Positions 18,067 to 26,959 of a stretch of DNA of 64,000 nt are shown one piece after another. The DNA lies in NCBI GenBank assembly GCA_016788585.1, contig JAEURP010000001.1, forward strand, positions 62,001 to 126,000, in the 5' to 3' direction. Both the position numbers and the translations under genes were made by a program. The notes beneath the pieces are model-generated. The model was not told the DNA's origin. It saw only the letters and a program-made list of their open reading frames with translations, and searched no databases. This stretch comes from Chthonomonas sp. GTDB taxonomy: Bacteria; Armatimonadota; Fimbriimonadia; Fimbriimonadales; Fimbriimonadaceae. Numbering within the stretch: position 1 is the first letter of the stretch; every line of letters begins with the position of its first letter.

Positions 18067-19416
18067 TTACTTAGGCGGAAAGATAGGCTGACCTTGAGAA
18101 TTGTTGTCAGGTTTTCGAACTGGCTGGCTTAGAGTGGAATCTTCAAGATAGCTCTTGCGCCAACGCATTTTCTCGACGATCTCCAATTCGTACTTTGCGA
18201 AATCATCAAAATTCTGAATCTTGTAGGTGCGCGCAATGCCTTGCAGCACCGGCAAGATCGGATCGAGTTTGCCCGTATTGACTTTTCGGTCCATCAGCGT
18301 CGCCAGTCCCGCTTCGCTCTTGATTATCGCCCCGACCGTCCCACTTAGAATTCTGCCATCGACGGGCACGAGCAGAGAATCACCGGCAGGATAATACTGC
18401 TGCTTCGCAATTTGCAGTTGGGCAATTCGATTGGCTTCGCTCAGCCTTCCCGCCCTTTGAAACACGCCGATCAAGCGCTTATCTTTGATGATTTGTTGGG
18501 CGGCCTCTGGACCAATTCGCTCTTCGCCGCTGGAGATATCCAAGGCGATGATCGAGCCACTAGGAGCGACATCGAGACCAAATCGTCGGAAGTCTCGCTC
18601 AAAACTTGCAGGGTCATTTGTGCGCTGACGAAGCATCACTTGACCAAGTGAACCGGCTCCATTAGTCAAGCATGCGAATTGAATGAACCCAACGCTCACA
18701 AAACCCGTGTCGTACGTATTGATGCTGTCGAATCCGCCTTCTAGCAGTGACACCGCAGCAAACACCTTTTTGACCGAGCCTTCTATTCCAGCCTTCTTTA
18801 GGAGCTGGGAAATCACCTCCTCCGGCTCCTTTCGCATTGCCGTGCCACCATCTTGGACTCCGTCCTTGAAGCGGTAGTACTCGTATCGGGGCCGCATGTC
18901 TGGGTTATCCAACCAAGCATGCCGATTGCTGTCCTCAAACTTGACCCGGTGCATCCTGGGCATTACGGCTTCGGCGAATAAGGGTGGTTGCCCAACTTGG
19001 GCGGCCAAATCGGCGGGCGCTGGACCAGGATCACTAGCAACGATCAATTTGGGCATTTCGCAGCCATGTTGCTCGACGTTCTTCTTGCGCGCCGCGAGCG
19101 CGGCGTTGGCCCGATCCCAAGCGATCTTGGCATTGATCCATGCTTCCCAATCCGACCTCGTCGAAGTGGCAACCAGGTTCGGTTGAGATTTCCCAATTCC
19201 ACGGGAACGGCTGTAGTTCCTCAACCAGACCGATCCCTCCACAGTCAGGCGGACTTGCCAGGCACCATTCTGCTTAACGTTGTCTGGTAGCCCCGCAATG
19301 TATCGCCCATCCTCATTCCAGTAAGACTGGACATCCTGGACTCGACGGCTGCTAAAGACCTTGGCCTCGCTCAACGTGACCAAGCATAGGGTGGCAAGAA
19401 AGATTCGCGTGCCCAT
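18067..19416 (-). CDS. Secreted protein, possible lysozyme-like domain
   Basis: The 449-residue product starting at the second Met has a plausible signal peptide ('MGTRIFLATLCLVTLSEA'). The middle holds 'AAVSLLEGGFDSINTYDTGFVSVGFIQFA'. This recalls the region around the catalytic Glu in lysozyme-like or transglycosylase folds: Glu followed by a Gly-rich turn and a later G-F-x-Q. The last 200 residues are helical and unrecognised. Because the gene lies between lpxB and the Wzz-like gene, an envelope or peptidoglycan task is likely. The enzyme assignment is only a suggestion. The longer frame starting at 19446 would spoil the signal peptide. Confidence 0.55.
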   Translation of the reverse strand: MGTRIFLATLCLVTLSEAKVFSSRRVQDVQSYWNEDGRYIAGLPDNVKQNGAWQVRLTVEGSVWLRNYSRSRGIGKSQPNLVATSTRSDWEAWINAKIAWDRANAALAARKKNVEQHGCEMPKLIVASDPGPAPADLAAQVGQPPLFAEAVMPRMHRVKFEDSNRHAWLDNPDMRPRYEYYRFKDGVQDGGTAMRKEPEEVISQLLKKAGIEGSVKKVFAAVSLLEGGFDSINTYDTGFVSVGFIQFACLTNGAGSLGQVMLRQRTNDPASFERDFRRFGLDVAPSGSIIALDISSGEERIGPEAAQQIIKDKRLIGVFQRAGRLSEANRIAQLQIAKQQYYPAGDSLLVPVDGRILSGTVGAIIKSEAGLATLMDRKVNTGKLDPILPVLQGIARTYKIQNFDDFAKYELEIVEKMRWRKSYLEDSTLSQPVRKPDNNSQGQPIFPPK

Positions 19417-19467
19417 ACAAATACTATTGTAGGCAAAAAGCTCCACAAACAGAACACAAAAGCAGAA

Positions 19468-20562
19468 TTACTTTGAGGTAGCCAGTTCTCGAATCAGTTG
19501 AGCGGTCCGATTGAGGCAGTCTCGCGGCTCCAAGTCGCTTTGCAATCTCGCAAACGCATCGAGTTGCCGTCTGCGCGGACCGCCGTCATCCATGATCTTC
19601 CCCAATTCCTGCTTAATGCGCTCTGCCGTGGCATCCCATTGAATCAGCTCAGTGAGAATCGGCTGCTGCAAAATGAGGTTGGGAAGAGAGATGTATTCAA
19701 ACTGTGGTTTACGTATCTTGGCCTCGATCACCATGGCCCGAGAACCGCGATAGACCACAACATGAGGCAAGCCACACATGGCGGCCTCAAGAGTAGCAGT
19801 TCCCGAGCAGATAACCCCTGCACGGCATCGTCGCAAAACTTGGTGGCGATCCGTGTTAAAGTCGGCCTCGATTCCATTTCCACCAGCCTGCAACCAGAGC
19901 CGAGAGAGCTCTTCGCTCGTGATGGTACTCGCCACACCAAAGGCGACCTTCTTCACTCCCAGCGCTTTCACTGCGGCGACAATCGGAGGTAGGTTGTGAA
20001 TAATCTCATGCTGGCGACTTCCCGGCAAGATCGCGACTTCGTCTTCCGACCGTTGGATATCTACGCCATCGCTTTCGATCATTTGCAGAACCGGGTGTCC
20101 AAAGAACTCTGCATCGGCTCCCATGTCGCGCAATATCTTGGCCGACCACGGGAAGGGCGTCACGATCTTGTCCGTTATTAACGGCAAGTCCGCTCCCTGT
20201 TTGTCACGACGCCAACTCCCGGGCGGAATGAAGTAGAGCACCTTCCAACCGTGCCGCTTAGCTGTGCGAGCAAGACGCACATTGATATAGCCGTAGTCGA
20301 TCGGGACAAAGACACCGGGCGTGCCCTGCCGCAGGTTCTTCTTCGCAGCCCGAAACCCGCCCAATACGAGAGGCGCAACTTTCAGTGTCTCGATGAGACC
20401 AAGTGCACCCCAGCGACGGCTGTCGGCGACCATTCTGGCGCCTGCCTTGCGGAGTTGCGATCCGCCTACACCCTCGATCTCGAAGTCTGGAGCCAATTGT
20501 TCTGCAAGGGCTCCGGCGTAGGCATCGCCGCTTGCTTCACCAGCGCAAAGAAAGATCCTCAC
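19468..20562 (-). CDS. lpxB: Lipid-A-disaccharide synthase
   Basis: This 364-residue GT19 enzyme joins UDP-2,3-diacylglucosamine and lipid X to make the lipid A disaccharide at the inner membrane. Typical motifs are 'CAGEASGDAYAGAL' (6-19), 'GALGLIE' (52-58), 'VFVPIDYGYINVRLA', 'YFIPPGSW', 'PFPWSAKILRDMGADAEFFGHPV', 'LPGSRQHEI' and 'CSGTATLEAAMCGLPHVVVYR'. The length is slightly short of the E. coli enzyme but all motifs are there. The start overlaps lpxA by 4 bases. It shows that the cell makes lipid A, so the envelope is diderm. Confidence 0.93.
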   Translation of the reverse strand: MRIFLCAGEASGDAYAGALAEQLAPDFEIEGVGGSQLRKAGARMVADSRRWGALGLIETLKVAPLVLGGFRAAKKNLRQGTPGVFVPIDYGYINVRLARTAKRHGWKVLYFIPPGSWRRDKQGADLPLITDKIVTPFPWSAKILRDMGADAEFFGHPVLQMIESDGVDIQRSEDEVAILPGSRQHEIIHNLPPIVAAVKALGVKKVAFGVASTITSEELSRLWLQAGGNGIEADFNTDRHQVLRRCRAGVICSGTATLEAAMCGLPHVVVYRGSRAMVIEAKIRKPQFEYISLPNLILQQPILTELIQWDATAERIKQELGKIMDDGGPRRRQLDAFARLQSDLEPRDCLNRTAQLIRELATSK

Positions 20563-21344
20563 GGTTGATCGCCGCGGCCATTCTTACCGCCAAACCGCCG
20601 TTGCTCGAACTGCAAGAGGTACTCGACTTCCGGAGTAAGCTCGACATCTCGCCTTACAATTTCAATGGCATGAGTGAGGCCTAATTCAGACTTATAGAGG
20701 AGTCGCACCGCTTTGTGAAGTGCGCGTCTCGCCTCTTGCGTCACGAGGAGGCGCCGAAGTCCGACCGCATTGATGTCGATGACTTCATTATCACCGGCGA
20801 CCACGCAATAAGGAGGGACATCTCGGGTGATTCTCGCCATCCCGGCGACCATGGCGGCTCTCCCGATGCGGGTCCACTGGTGAATCCCGGTCATGCCCCC
20901 AATATTCGCGCGATCCTCGATCGTCACATGTCCGGCGCACCCGACATTATTGGTAATCGTGATGTCGTCGTGCAAATTGCAGTCATGCCCAAGATGAACG
21001 AAAGCCATGAGATAATTGCGATTCCCGAGCCGGGTCGTCCCTCCTTCGAGCTTTGATCGGTGGATAGTCACAAACTCGCGAATGACGTTATCGTCACCCA
21101 TTTCGACATAGCTCTCTTGCCCCTGAAATCCCCTATCCTGCGGATCACCCCCGATAATGGCTCCTTGGAAAACCGAGTTCCGCGCCCCCATTTTGGTCCC
21201 GGACTTCACTGTTACATGAGAGTCTAGGCGGCAACCCGGTCCCAGCACGACCCCATCGTCCACATAGCAGAATGGCCCGACGATCACATCATCAGCGATC
21301 TCGGCACTCGAGCTAATTACGGAGCTGGGATGAATGTTCGCCAA
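20559..21344 (-). CDS. lpxA: Acyl-ACP:UDP-N-acetylglucosamine O-acyltransferase
   Basis: This 261-residue left-handed beta-helix protein catalyses the first step of lipid A synthesis, acylation of UDP-GlcNAc. Hexapeptide repeats run through residues 5-190. The catalytic His lies in 'MAFVHLGHDCNL' (around 113-124). 'GAIIGGDPQDRGF', 'GMTGIHQWTRIG' and 'GLRRLLV' match the family. The C-terminal helical domain is present. It follows fabZ by 2 bases and overlaps lpxB by 4, the usual fabZ-lpxA-lpxB order of Gram-negative bacteria. lpxC and lpxD are not in this window. Confidence 0.94.
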   Translation of the reverse strand: MANIHPSSVISSSAEIADDVIVGPFCYVDDGVVLGPGCRLDSHVTVKSGTKMGARNSVFQGAIIGGDPQDRGFQGQESYVEMGDDNVIREFVTIHRSKLEGGTTRLGNRNYLMAFVHLGHDCNLHDDITITNNVGCAGHVTIEDRANIGGMTGIHQWTRIGRAAMVAGMARITRDVPPYCVVAGDNEVIDINAVGLRRLLVTQEARRALHKAVRLLYKSELGLTHAIEIVRRDVELTPEVEYLLQFEQRRFGGKNGRGDQP

Positions 21345-21346
21345 AT

Positions 21347-21778
21347 CTACTCCTTAACGATGGGAACGAGTTTGAAAGTGAGTTCCATTGTTGCAGCGAT
21401 GTCTCCTTCGACCGTCGCCTCGCATTTGATCCGGCCAATTGCTCCCCGCATCCATAACAAACTCACGTGCGTTCGCAATTGGTCCCCCGGCACAACTTGG
21501 CGTCTGAACTTCACCTCATCGACATTACCGATGATCGGCACCAGTCCTTCGTACTTCTTGTCGCACAAAAGGATGACCGCTCCGGCCTGAGCCATGGCTT
21601 CGATAATGAGCACGCCCGGCATGATCGGAAAGCCTGGGTAATGACCAACGAAGAATGGTTCGTTGATGGTCACATTTTTGATCGCCACACAACTGCTTTC
21701 TTCAAGTTCCTCGATGCGGTCTACCATCAACATCGGATACCGATGCGGCAAGTAGCTCATGATTTCTTGAATCTTCAC
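21347..21778 (-). CDS. fabZ: 3-hydroxyacyl-[acyl-carrier-protein] dehydratase
   Basis: This 143-residue single hot-dog-fold enzyme of fatty-acid elongation dehydrates 3-hydroxyacyl-ACP and so competes with LpxA for substrate. The N-terminus 'YLPHRYPMLMVDRIEEL' and the active-site helix 'FFVGHYPGFPIMPGVLIIEAMAQAGA' are complete. The catalytic His and Glu are both in place. Length and start are standard. It heads the lipid A genes, a conserved coupling of fatty-acid and lipid A supply. Confidence 0.96.
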   Translation of the reverse strand: MKIQEIMSYLPHRYPMLMVDRIEELEESSCVAIKNVTINEPFFVGHYPGFPIMPGVLIIEAMAQAGAVILLCDKKYEGLVPIIGNVDEVKFRRQVVPGDQLRTHVSLLWMRGAIGRIKCEATVEGDIAATMELTFKLVPIVKE

Positions 21779-21847
21779 GTCAACCTCTGGAACATAGCCA
21801 AAAGCTAATGTACCAGCGGAAGATTTTATTTGGTCCGAGGGGCCGGG

Positions 21848-23218
21848 TTAGCGGAATAGGTTCTGTAACACGAGAACCCCGTTCAAGGCTTGCGAGATAT
21901 TACTGAGAGTGAACCCTTTTGGTTGGCCAAACAGAACTACGTCTCCGGGCGCGATCACGGGATTTGCGTCGAGGTTGCCATCCTTAAGGAACTCGTCTAG
22001 ATTGAATTGCTTGGCGACGAACTTTCCGCCCTCCGGCTTCAAAACGAAAATGCGGCGAAGGGAGCCCTTTTCGGCCAATCCGCTGCCCATTGCCAAGGCG
22101 TCCACCAAACGATACTCCTTGTTGTCTTGCATCTTGATCGTCCCTGGCTTTTGAACCTCACCAAGGACCGTAAAGACGCGCTCGTTCCGGAGCACAAAGA
22201 CCGAATCGCCGCTCATTAGCGGGAAGCTCCCCGATGTGGGAAGGGCATCGGAGACATATACTTGTGAGCCCCGGAAAACGTAAACGCCCTTAAGAGTGCC
22301 GTCTTCGGTCGGCCCACCTGCAGTTGCGCCGATGACTTGGCTGAGCGAAGTGCCCGGTTTGACCTCGAAGTCTCCCGGACGATTGACGAAGCCCCCGACC
22401 GAGACTCTTAAAAGGGTTGGGGGCTGGACAATGACCGTGTCGCCATTCTCAAGTACAAACGGAGCTCTACCAAAGTCCTGCTTCGGCGCGAATGAAATGA
22501 CGTCAGGCCCTCGTCGAACCATGACTTCCACGTCGGCAAACTGTTCGGGGCTCGCCATGATAGCCCCCGCGGTCGCAATGGCATGGTAGAGGTCGCTCCC
22601 CTGCCGGATCCGCTTCTCGCCCGGTGCGCCCACCATTCCAAGGACCCAAACGCGGACCATTTGGACCGGCATGATCGTAACAAGGTCGCCCGGTTCCATG
22701 GGGCCATTCCATTGAGTTTGGTCACCCTTCATGAGTTGATCTAAATTCACCGACTGCAGTACTTTGCCCGAACGATAGACCCGCGTCTCATAGAGATCGA
22801 GCGGGGTAGGCATCTTGCTCATGGCGACCAATTGCCGAAGCTCCATTCCCGGCTGGAATGGGAAGCCGCCACTCGTTGGAGAAGTCGAAGAGTCCCCATC
22901 GCCACGAACGACGAAAACGCTCTCCTTCCGCTCATTTGTAACCACGATGGCGACCTTTGGATTGCGGATGTACGCCGTCAGGCGGTCGGTGACCTCTGAC
23001 TGTAACTGCGGAACCGTCTTTCCGGCAGCTTTCACTTGGCCAAAGCCGATGCCGCTGATCGTTCCGTCGCTCAAGACAATGTAGTTAGAGACAAACTCGC
23101 TGTAACCCAATACGACCACGCGAATCTCGTCGCCTGGCTTGAGCCGAAATGGGGCGGGGGTAGTTGGTGATTGGCTCTGATTCGCCAATAGGACAAGGCC
23201 GAGGGCAACAAGTTTCAT
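21848..23218 (-). CDS. Wza-like polysaccharide export protein with SLBB domains
   Basis: This 456-residue protein has an N-terminal signal ('LVALGLVLLANQSQS') but no lipobox Cys. A Poly_export domain ('PFRLKPGDEIRVVVLGYSEF...LSDGTISGIGFGQVKAAGKT') is followed by several SLBB beta-grasp repeats: 'VWVLGMVGAPGEKRI', 'RVSVGGFVNRPGDFEV' and 'FTVLGEVQKPGTIKM', about residues 180-400. Such proteins form the outer-membrane or periplasmic channel for capsule or exopolysaccharide. It stands upstream of the lipid A and glycan genes on the same strand, so it probably exports the polymer built by the Wzx/Wzy/Wzz set downstream. Confidence 0.88.
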   Translation of the reverse strand: MKLVALGLVLLANQSQSPTTPAPFRLKPGDEIRVVVLGYSEFVSNYIVLSDGTISGIGFGQVKAAGKTVPQLQSEVTDRLTAYIRNPKVAIVVTNERKESVFVVRGDGDSSTSPTSGGFPFQPGMELRQLVAMSKMPTPLDLYETRVYRSGKVLQSVNLDQLMKGDQTQWNGPMEPGDLVTIMPVQMVRVWVLGMVGAPGEKRIRQGSDLYHAIATAGAIMASPEQFADVEVMVRRGPDVISFAPKQDFGRAPFVLENGDTVIVQPPTLLRVSVGGFVNRPGDFEVKPGTSLSQVIGATAGGPTEDGTLKGVYVFRGSQVYVSDALPTSGSFPLMSGDSVFVLRNERVFTVLGEVQKPGTIKMQDNKEYRLVDALAMGSGLAEKGSLRRIFVLKPEGGKFVAKQFNLDEFLKDGNLDANPVIAPGDVVLFGQPKGFTLSNISQALNGVLVLQNLFR

Positions 23219-23286
23219 GATTCGCGAGGCCCGTAAACGTACGGGCGCTAATCAGATTGTCGGATGCCTTTAGGACATTCTAGAGA

Positions 23287-24315
23287 CTATTGTCCAAGAA
23301 GGTATTCGAGCCCAGTAGCAAAGCGAGACCGCCAGGCCGTCCAATTGTGGCCCTCGCCGGTCACCAATGTGCCATGCGGCTTGAAGAGACGGCGCAGAGC
23401 ATCTGCCATCCGGTCATTGCTGACGGTAAGTACTCCCTCGTACCGGCCCCAATCAATGAATATCTTAATGTCTGGACTGAGTCGAAGCAGAGCGGACTTC
23501 GCAAACACTCCCGGCGAGGCCCAAAACGCACCCGATTGCGAGTGAACACCTCCAGCGACATGGGCCGGATAGTGCTCGGCCAGGCGCATGCTGATCAATC
23601 CCCCCAAGGATGCGCCGCCCACATAGACGTCGGAGGCAGACATCGAGATTGGAGCCTGCTCCCGCAATGCGGGCAACACATTGTGGACAACATAGTCCTC
23701 GTAATCAGTAGAGTCCTTCCAATACTCCTGCATGCGATCCTTTGGCGGCACTAGGGCCACCGCAACCGGCGGAATCTTCTTCGCATCGATCAAGTTCTGG
23801 ATAATGTGCTGCGGCTGGACAAACTTTTCGTACTCCTTTCCGTCAGCATAAATCAACACTGGAATCCTGCCTTTGACCCCTTCAGGCACAAACAATGCGA
23901 CCGCCCGGCTTTCGGCATGCCCGCCTACCCGCAGGGCTAACCTGCGCATCGGGGTTTCCGGAATTGTGTCCGGGACATGCTCCGTATATTGAGGTCCTGT
24001 ATAGGAGCTGTTGAAGCCACCAAATCCATTGGCGCTTCGAACCGGGTTCTTTGGATCGAGGATCCACTTGCCATCGACTACGAATTGATATTCGATACGT
24101 ACATCGTCGGGCAGAGGAACATCGAGCACCCACTGATCGCCCGAACGCTGCATGGCCTTGGGGCGATCCCAACCGAAGAGATCGCTCGCAAACCGTACCT
24201 CCTTCGCCGAAGGCGCAACAATACTGAACATGGCTGTGTGCTTGGCGGGGGTGACTACTCCCTGGGCAGGCCCGGATACAAGCGCCGATCGAGGCCCAAT
24301 ACTTCTACCTTCCAC
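23287..24315 (-). CDS. Esterase-like alpha/beta hydrolase with N-terminal E-set (CBM48-like) domain
   Basis: This 342-residue protein resembles enterochelin-esterase (Fes/YieL-type) hydrolases. Residues about 25-115 form an immunoglobulin-like early-set domain ('FSIVAPSAKEVRFASDLFGWD'). The hydrolase domain has the nucleophile elbow 'GGASLGG', an Asp in 'IFIDWGRYEG' and the His in 'GEGHNWTAW'. No signal peptide is evident. The ATG at 24315 overlaps the preceding gene by 61 bases; the next ATG (24231) would cut the first beta strand of the E-set domain, so I keep the longer form with caution. The substrate is unknown. Confidence 0.78.
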   Translation of the reverse strand: MEGRSIGPRSALVSGPAQGVVTPAKHTAMFSIVAPSAKEVRFASDLFGWDRPKAMQRSGDQWVLDVPLPDDVRIEYQFVVDGKWILDPKNPVRSANGFGGFNSSYTGPQYTEHVPDTIPETPMRRLALRVGGHAESRAVALFVPEGVKGRIPVLIYADGKEYEKFVQPQHIIQNLIDAKKIPPVAVALVPPKDRMQEYWKDSTDYEDYVVHNVLPALREQAPISMSASDVYVGGASLGGLISMRLAEHYPAHVAGGVHSQSGAFWASPGVFAKSALLRLSPDIKIFIDWGRYEGVLTVSNDRMADALRRLFKPHGTLVTGEGHNWTAWRSRFATGLEYLLGQ

Positions 24316-24704
24316 TTTCCATCCTTCTTGATCAGCGGGAGCTCAAACTTCTCCTCATAGCCTCCATCTCGCTCCGCATTCCGGATAACCATCATCCGGA
24401 CCATCGACACTTGATCATTCGCGTTGAGGGTCGACTCAATTTTATAGGTAAAGATGTAGTGCTTGCCGATTGAGGTCGTCCTTTCCCAAGCAGATTTGAT
24501 TTCGTCTGGCGACTTCCCAGGGATTTCGCTCATTGAAGTCAAAGTCACCACATCGCCCTTTCCAAGGGCGTTCATAAATCGAATGGCCGCTGATTGGCTA
24601 GACTCGCCAGACAAAAAGAACAGCACGCCGATGACCAACAAACCAAGGGTGCCCGCAATCGTCAGCCAGTTTGCTCGCCCTGCACGCTTCATAGTTCTCT
24701 GCAT
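24255..24704 (-). CDS. Membrane-anchored NTF2-like small protein, copy 1
   Basis: This 149-residue protein has one N-terminal membrane helix (about residues 13-31) and an outside domain starting 'SAAIRFMNALGKGDVVTLTSM' and ending with 'LPLIKKDGKWKVEVLGL'. The pattern of helix, sheet and final W-K-V strand looks like an NTF2/DUF4878-like fold. The neighbouring gene upstream encodes a similar layout. No function can be assigned. The Met5 start is an alternative. Confidence 0.6.
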   Translation of the reverse strand: MQRTMKRAGRANWLTIAGTLGLLVIGVLFFLSGESSQSAAIRFMNALGKGDVVTLTSMSEIPGKSPDEIKSAWERTTSIGKHYIFTYKIESTLNANDQVSMVRMMVIRNAERDGGYEEKFELPLIKKDGKWKVEVLGLDRRLYPGLPRE

Positions 24705-24710
24705 TTTGAA

Positions 24711-25142
24711 CTAAAGACGGCCGCTATCGCTTCGTTGTCGGTATCTGAGGGTTCCGATCGGGTCAATTCTCCACACTCCTCGCTCTCGGCTAAGCACCCA
24801 AAAGAAGGAGACGACCACCGGTTGCTGACCATTTGCGGTCAGAACCGATGCCTCGTGATCGGTCTTGACCAAGGCGATATTGCCCTCTCGCTGTTTTGCC
24901 GTCACTCGGTAAGGGTTGCTTGCAATGGGCTGGAGCGCCTGAATCAGGAACAAGCTGGCATTCGAATCGACTGGAACCGTGATCAGTGCTTGGACGCCGG
25001 GGACATCATTCCTCGACAAAGACGACAGGTACTTTCGGACCGCGCTCTCCGGCCCCGAGGACTGTTCAAGCCCGAAAACACCCAGCGTCAGCGCCGACAA
25101 TACGACGCAGGTGAGGATGCTGGCCCCGGGTTTCTCCATCAT
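24711..25142 (-). CDS. Membrane-anchored NTF2-like small protein, copy 2
   Basis: This 143-residue protein has an N-terminal hydrophobic helix, 'SAVRKYLSSLSRNDVPGVQALI' after it, and 'VSFFWVLSRERGVWRIDPIG' at the end. The order of elements matches the next gene downstream, 6 bases away, so the pair is probably an old tandem duplication. I use the ATG at 25142 because the longer frame (25358) would run through the divergent promoter region and the start of the DUF1501 gene. Function is unknown. Confidence 0.6.
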   Translation of the reverse strand: MMEKPGASILTCVVLSALTLGVFGLEQSSGPESAVRKYLSSLSRNDVPGVQALITVPVDSNASLFLIQALQPIASNPYRVTAKQREGNIALVKTDHEASVLTANGQQPVVVSFFWVLSRERGVWRIDPIGTLRYRQRSDSGRL

Positions 25143-25230
25143 CAAATAGCGTACCGTGCCCTGAACAATTGTGATTTTTCCACGTCCATTCCAATCATCT
25201 CCGGTGTAGATTAAGTAATAAGGGCAAGAC

Positions 25231-26460
25231 ATGAGCAACGAACTCTCTCGACGTAGCTTCCTAGGAAACACGGCCAAGATCGCCATCGGCCTAGTTGCTC
25301 CTACTTGGTTAAGCACTATCGCTAGAGCCGATGTCCTTCGCGCTTCCGCGGGCCGCAAGATCGATCCAGAAGCAGTCCTCGTTGTTCTTCAGCTTTCTGG
25401 CGGTAACGACGGCCTGAACACTGTTGTTCCTTACGCCGATTCCCGCTATCATCAACTTCGACCGACCCTTGGCATTGCCGAGGACCAGGCCCTGGTTCTT
25501 GCCGAAGGGCTAGGCTTGCACCCGGCCATGGAGGGGATGAAGACCCTTTACAAAGAAGGCAAGGTTGCGATCATCAACGGCGTGGGTTATCCCAAGCCCA
25601 ATCGCTCTCACTTCAAGAGCATGGAGATTTGGCAATCAGCATCTCCCGAAACAAATCTCAAATATGGTTGGTTGGGACGCCACCTCGACATTCTCGAGAC
25701 CCGTTCCAAGCTGAACCCAGTTTTTGCGCTCGGCCTCTCCACAGACAAGCCACGGGCCCTGCAAGCCGACGAAGTCTCGGTCCCCTGTTTTGCAAGCCTC
25801 GCCGACATTCAGAGCATGGTTGGCGATCCTGACGCCGAGCGAATGCTTCGGCTCATTCAGGGATCAGGAGGCAGTGAGGGCGAAGCTGTCGTTCGCGCTG
25901 CAAACAAGTCAGCCCTCGATGCCATGGTGGCACTTCGCGACAAGCTCAAGGGCTTCACTCCCAAAGAAACCTACCCTGCGGATGCCTTTGGTAATGGCTT
26001 TAGACAGATTTCTCAAATCATCGCGGCTTCGCCTCAAACCCGTGTCCTGTATTTCTCTGCCGGCGGCTTTGATACTCACGCCCGCCAAGTCGATCAGCAC
26101 GCTAAGCTGATGAAGGGCTTCAGCGACTCAATCCTCGCCTTCCAGCGAGAAATGGAAGCACTTGGTAAGGCGGATAAGGTTATGGTCTTGGTCTTCTCAG
26201 AGTTTGGAAGAAGGTCATATGAGAACGCGAGCGGCGGTACGGACCACGGCGCTGCTGGCCCCATGTTCTTAGTCGGAAAGCAGGTCAAGGGCGGGCTTTA
26301 TGGTCCGAAGCCTGACCTTGAGAAGTTGGTTGATGGCGACGTCCCATTCAGCGTCGACTTTCGACAGGTCTATGCAACTGCCCTCGATAGCTGGATGGGA
26401 GGTGAAAGCGAGAAGGTTCTCGGCTCCAAGTTCACCTCATTGGACGTGCTAAAGCCTTAG
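25231..26460 (+). CDS. DUF1501 secreted protein with Tat signal
   Basis: This 409-residue protein begins with a twin-arginine signal ('LSRRSFLGNTAKIAIGLVAPTWL'), so it is exported folded. The body matches DUF1501 (alkaline-phosphatase-like fold): 'VLVVLQLSGGNDGLNTVVPY', 'GLGLHPAMEGMKTLYKEGKVAIINGVGYPKPNRSHF', 'GGFDTHARQVDQHAKL' and 'VLVFSEFGRRSYENASGGTDHGAAGPMFLVG'. Members are common in Planctomycetes and Armatimonadota and are often encoded next to DUF1800, which is absent here. Its enzymatic role is unknown. The stop codon shares the bases TTAG with the convergent VOC gene. Confidence 0.92.
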   Translation: MSNELSRRSFLGNTAKIAIGLVAPTWLSTIARADVLRASAGRKIDPEAVLVVLQLSGGNDGLNTVVPYADSRYHQLRPTLGIAEDQALVLAEGLGLHPAMEGMKTLYKEGKVAIINGVGYPKPNRSHFKSMEIWQSASPETNLKYGWLGRHLDILETRSKLNPVFALGLSTDKPRALQADEVSVPCFASLADIQSMVGDPDAERMLRLIQGSGGSEGEAVVRAANKSALDAMVALRDKLKGFTPKETYPADAFGNGFRQISQIIAASPQTRVLYFSAGGFDTHARQVDQHAKLMKGFSDSILAFQREMEALGKADKVMVLVFSEFGRRSYENASGGTDHGAAGPMFLVGKQVKGGLYGPKPDLEKLVDGDVPFSVDFRQVYATALDSWMGGESEKVLGSKFTSLDVLKP

Positions 26461-26882
26461 AAGTCCATCGGGGGCGCCTCGCGGCCAAGTTCGCTAAGTG
26501 CCTGACCGAAGGACCACTTGTATCCAAATGGATCCTTGACTTGACCGAAGCGGTCGCCCCAAAACATATCGGCTAAGGGCATCATGACTTCACATCCGGC
26601 GTCGACAGCGCGCTGAAACTCATTGTCGACATCGTGGCTCAGTAGATGAAAGGTCACTGCATTGGCGCCGAGGGTCTTGGCGCTTAGGGCACCGTAATCT
26701 GGAAACTCATCATTCAGCATCAGCATGCTGTCGCCGAACTGCAGTTGAGCATTCATCACCTTGCCATCGGGAGTTTCCATTACATTGATCGTTGTGGCCC
26801 CAAATGCCCGCTCGTAAAAGGCAATTGCTTCCTTTGCACTATGGGTGACGATGTAGGGAGTAATTCGTGGAAATTCAGCCAT
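26457..26882 (-). CDS. VOC/glyoxalase superfamily protein (PhnB-like)
   Basis: This 141-residue protein is made of two beta-alpha-beta-beta-beta modules, as in the PhnB or 'VOC family' group. It shows 'ITPYIVTHSAKEAIAFYERAFGA', 'MNAQLQFGDSMLMLNDEFPD' and 'GCEVMMPLADMFWGDRFGQVKDPFGYKWSF'. Members bind a metal and small ligands, and some are resistance proteins or isomerases; the ligand cannot be told. It is transcribed alone and convergent with DUF1501. Confidence 0.85.
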   Translation of the reverse strand: MAEFPRITPYIVTHSAKEAIAFYERAFGATTINVMETPDGKVMNAQLQFGDSMLMLNDEFPDYGALSAKTLGANAVTFHLLSHDVDNEFQRAVDAGCEVMMPLADMFWGDRFGQVKDPFGYKWSFGQALSELGREAPPMDF

Positions 26883-26959
26883 CGCGGCAATCTACCCGAA
26901 CGAGGCTATTTGGCCCGAGCTATAGAACCTGAACTCGAAAAAATCGTAGAATCAAGCGA

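Noticed and set aside
23228-23245. Hairpin GCCCGTA/TACGGGC as terminator before the Wza-like gene
   Set aside because: No T run follows on either strand; it may be a leader structure but cannot be supported as a terminator.
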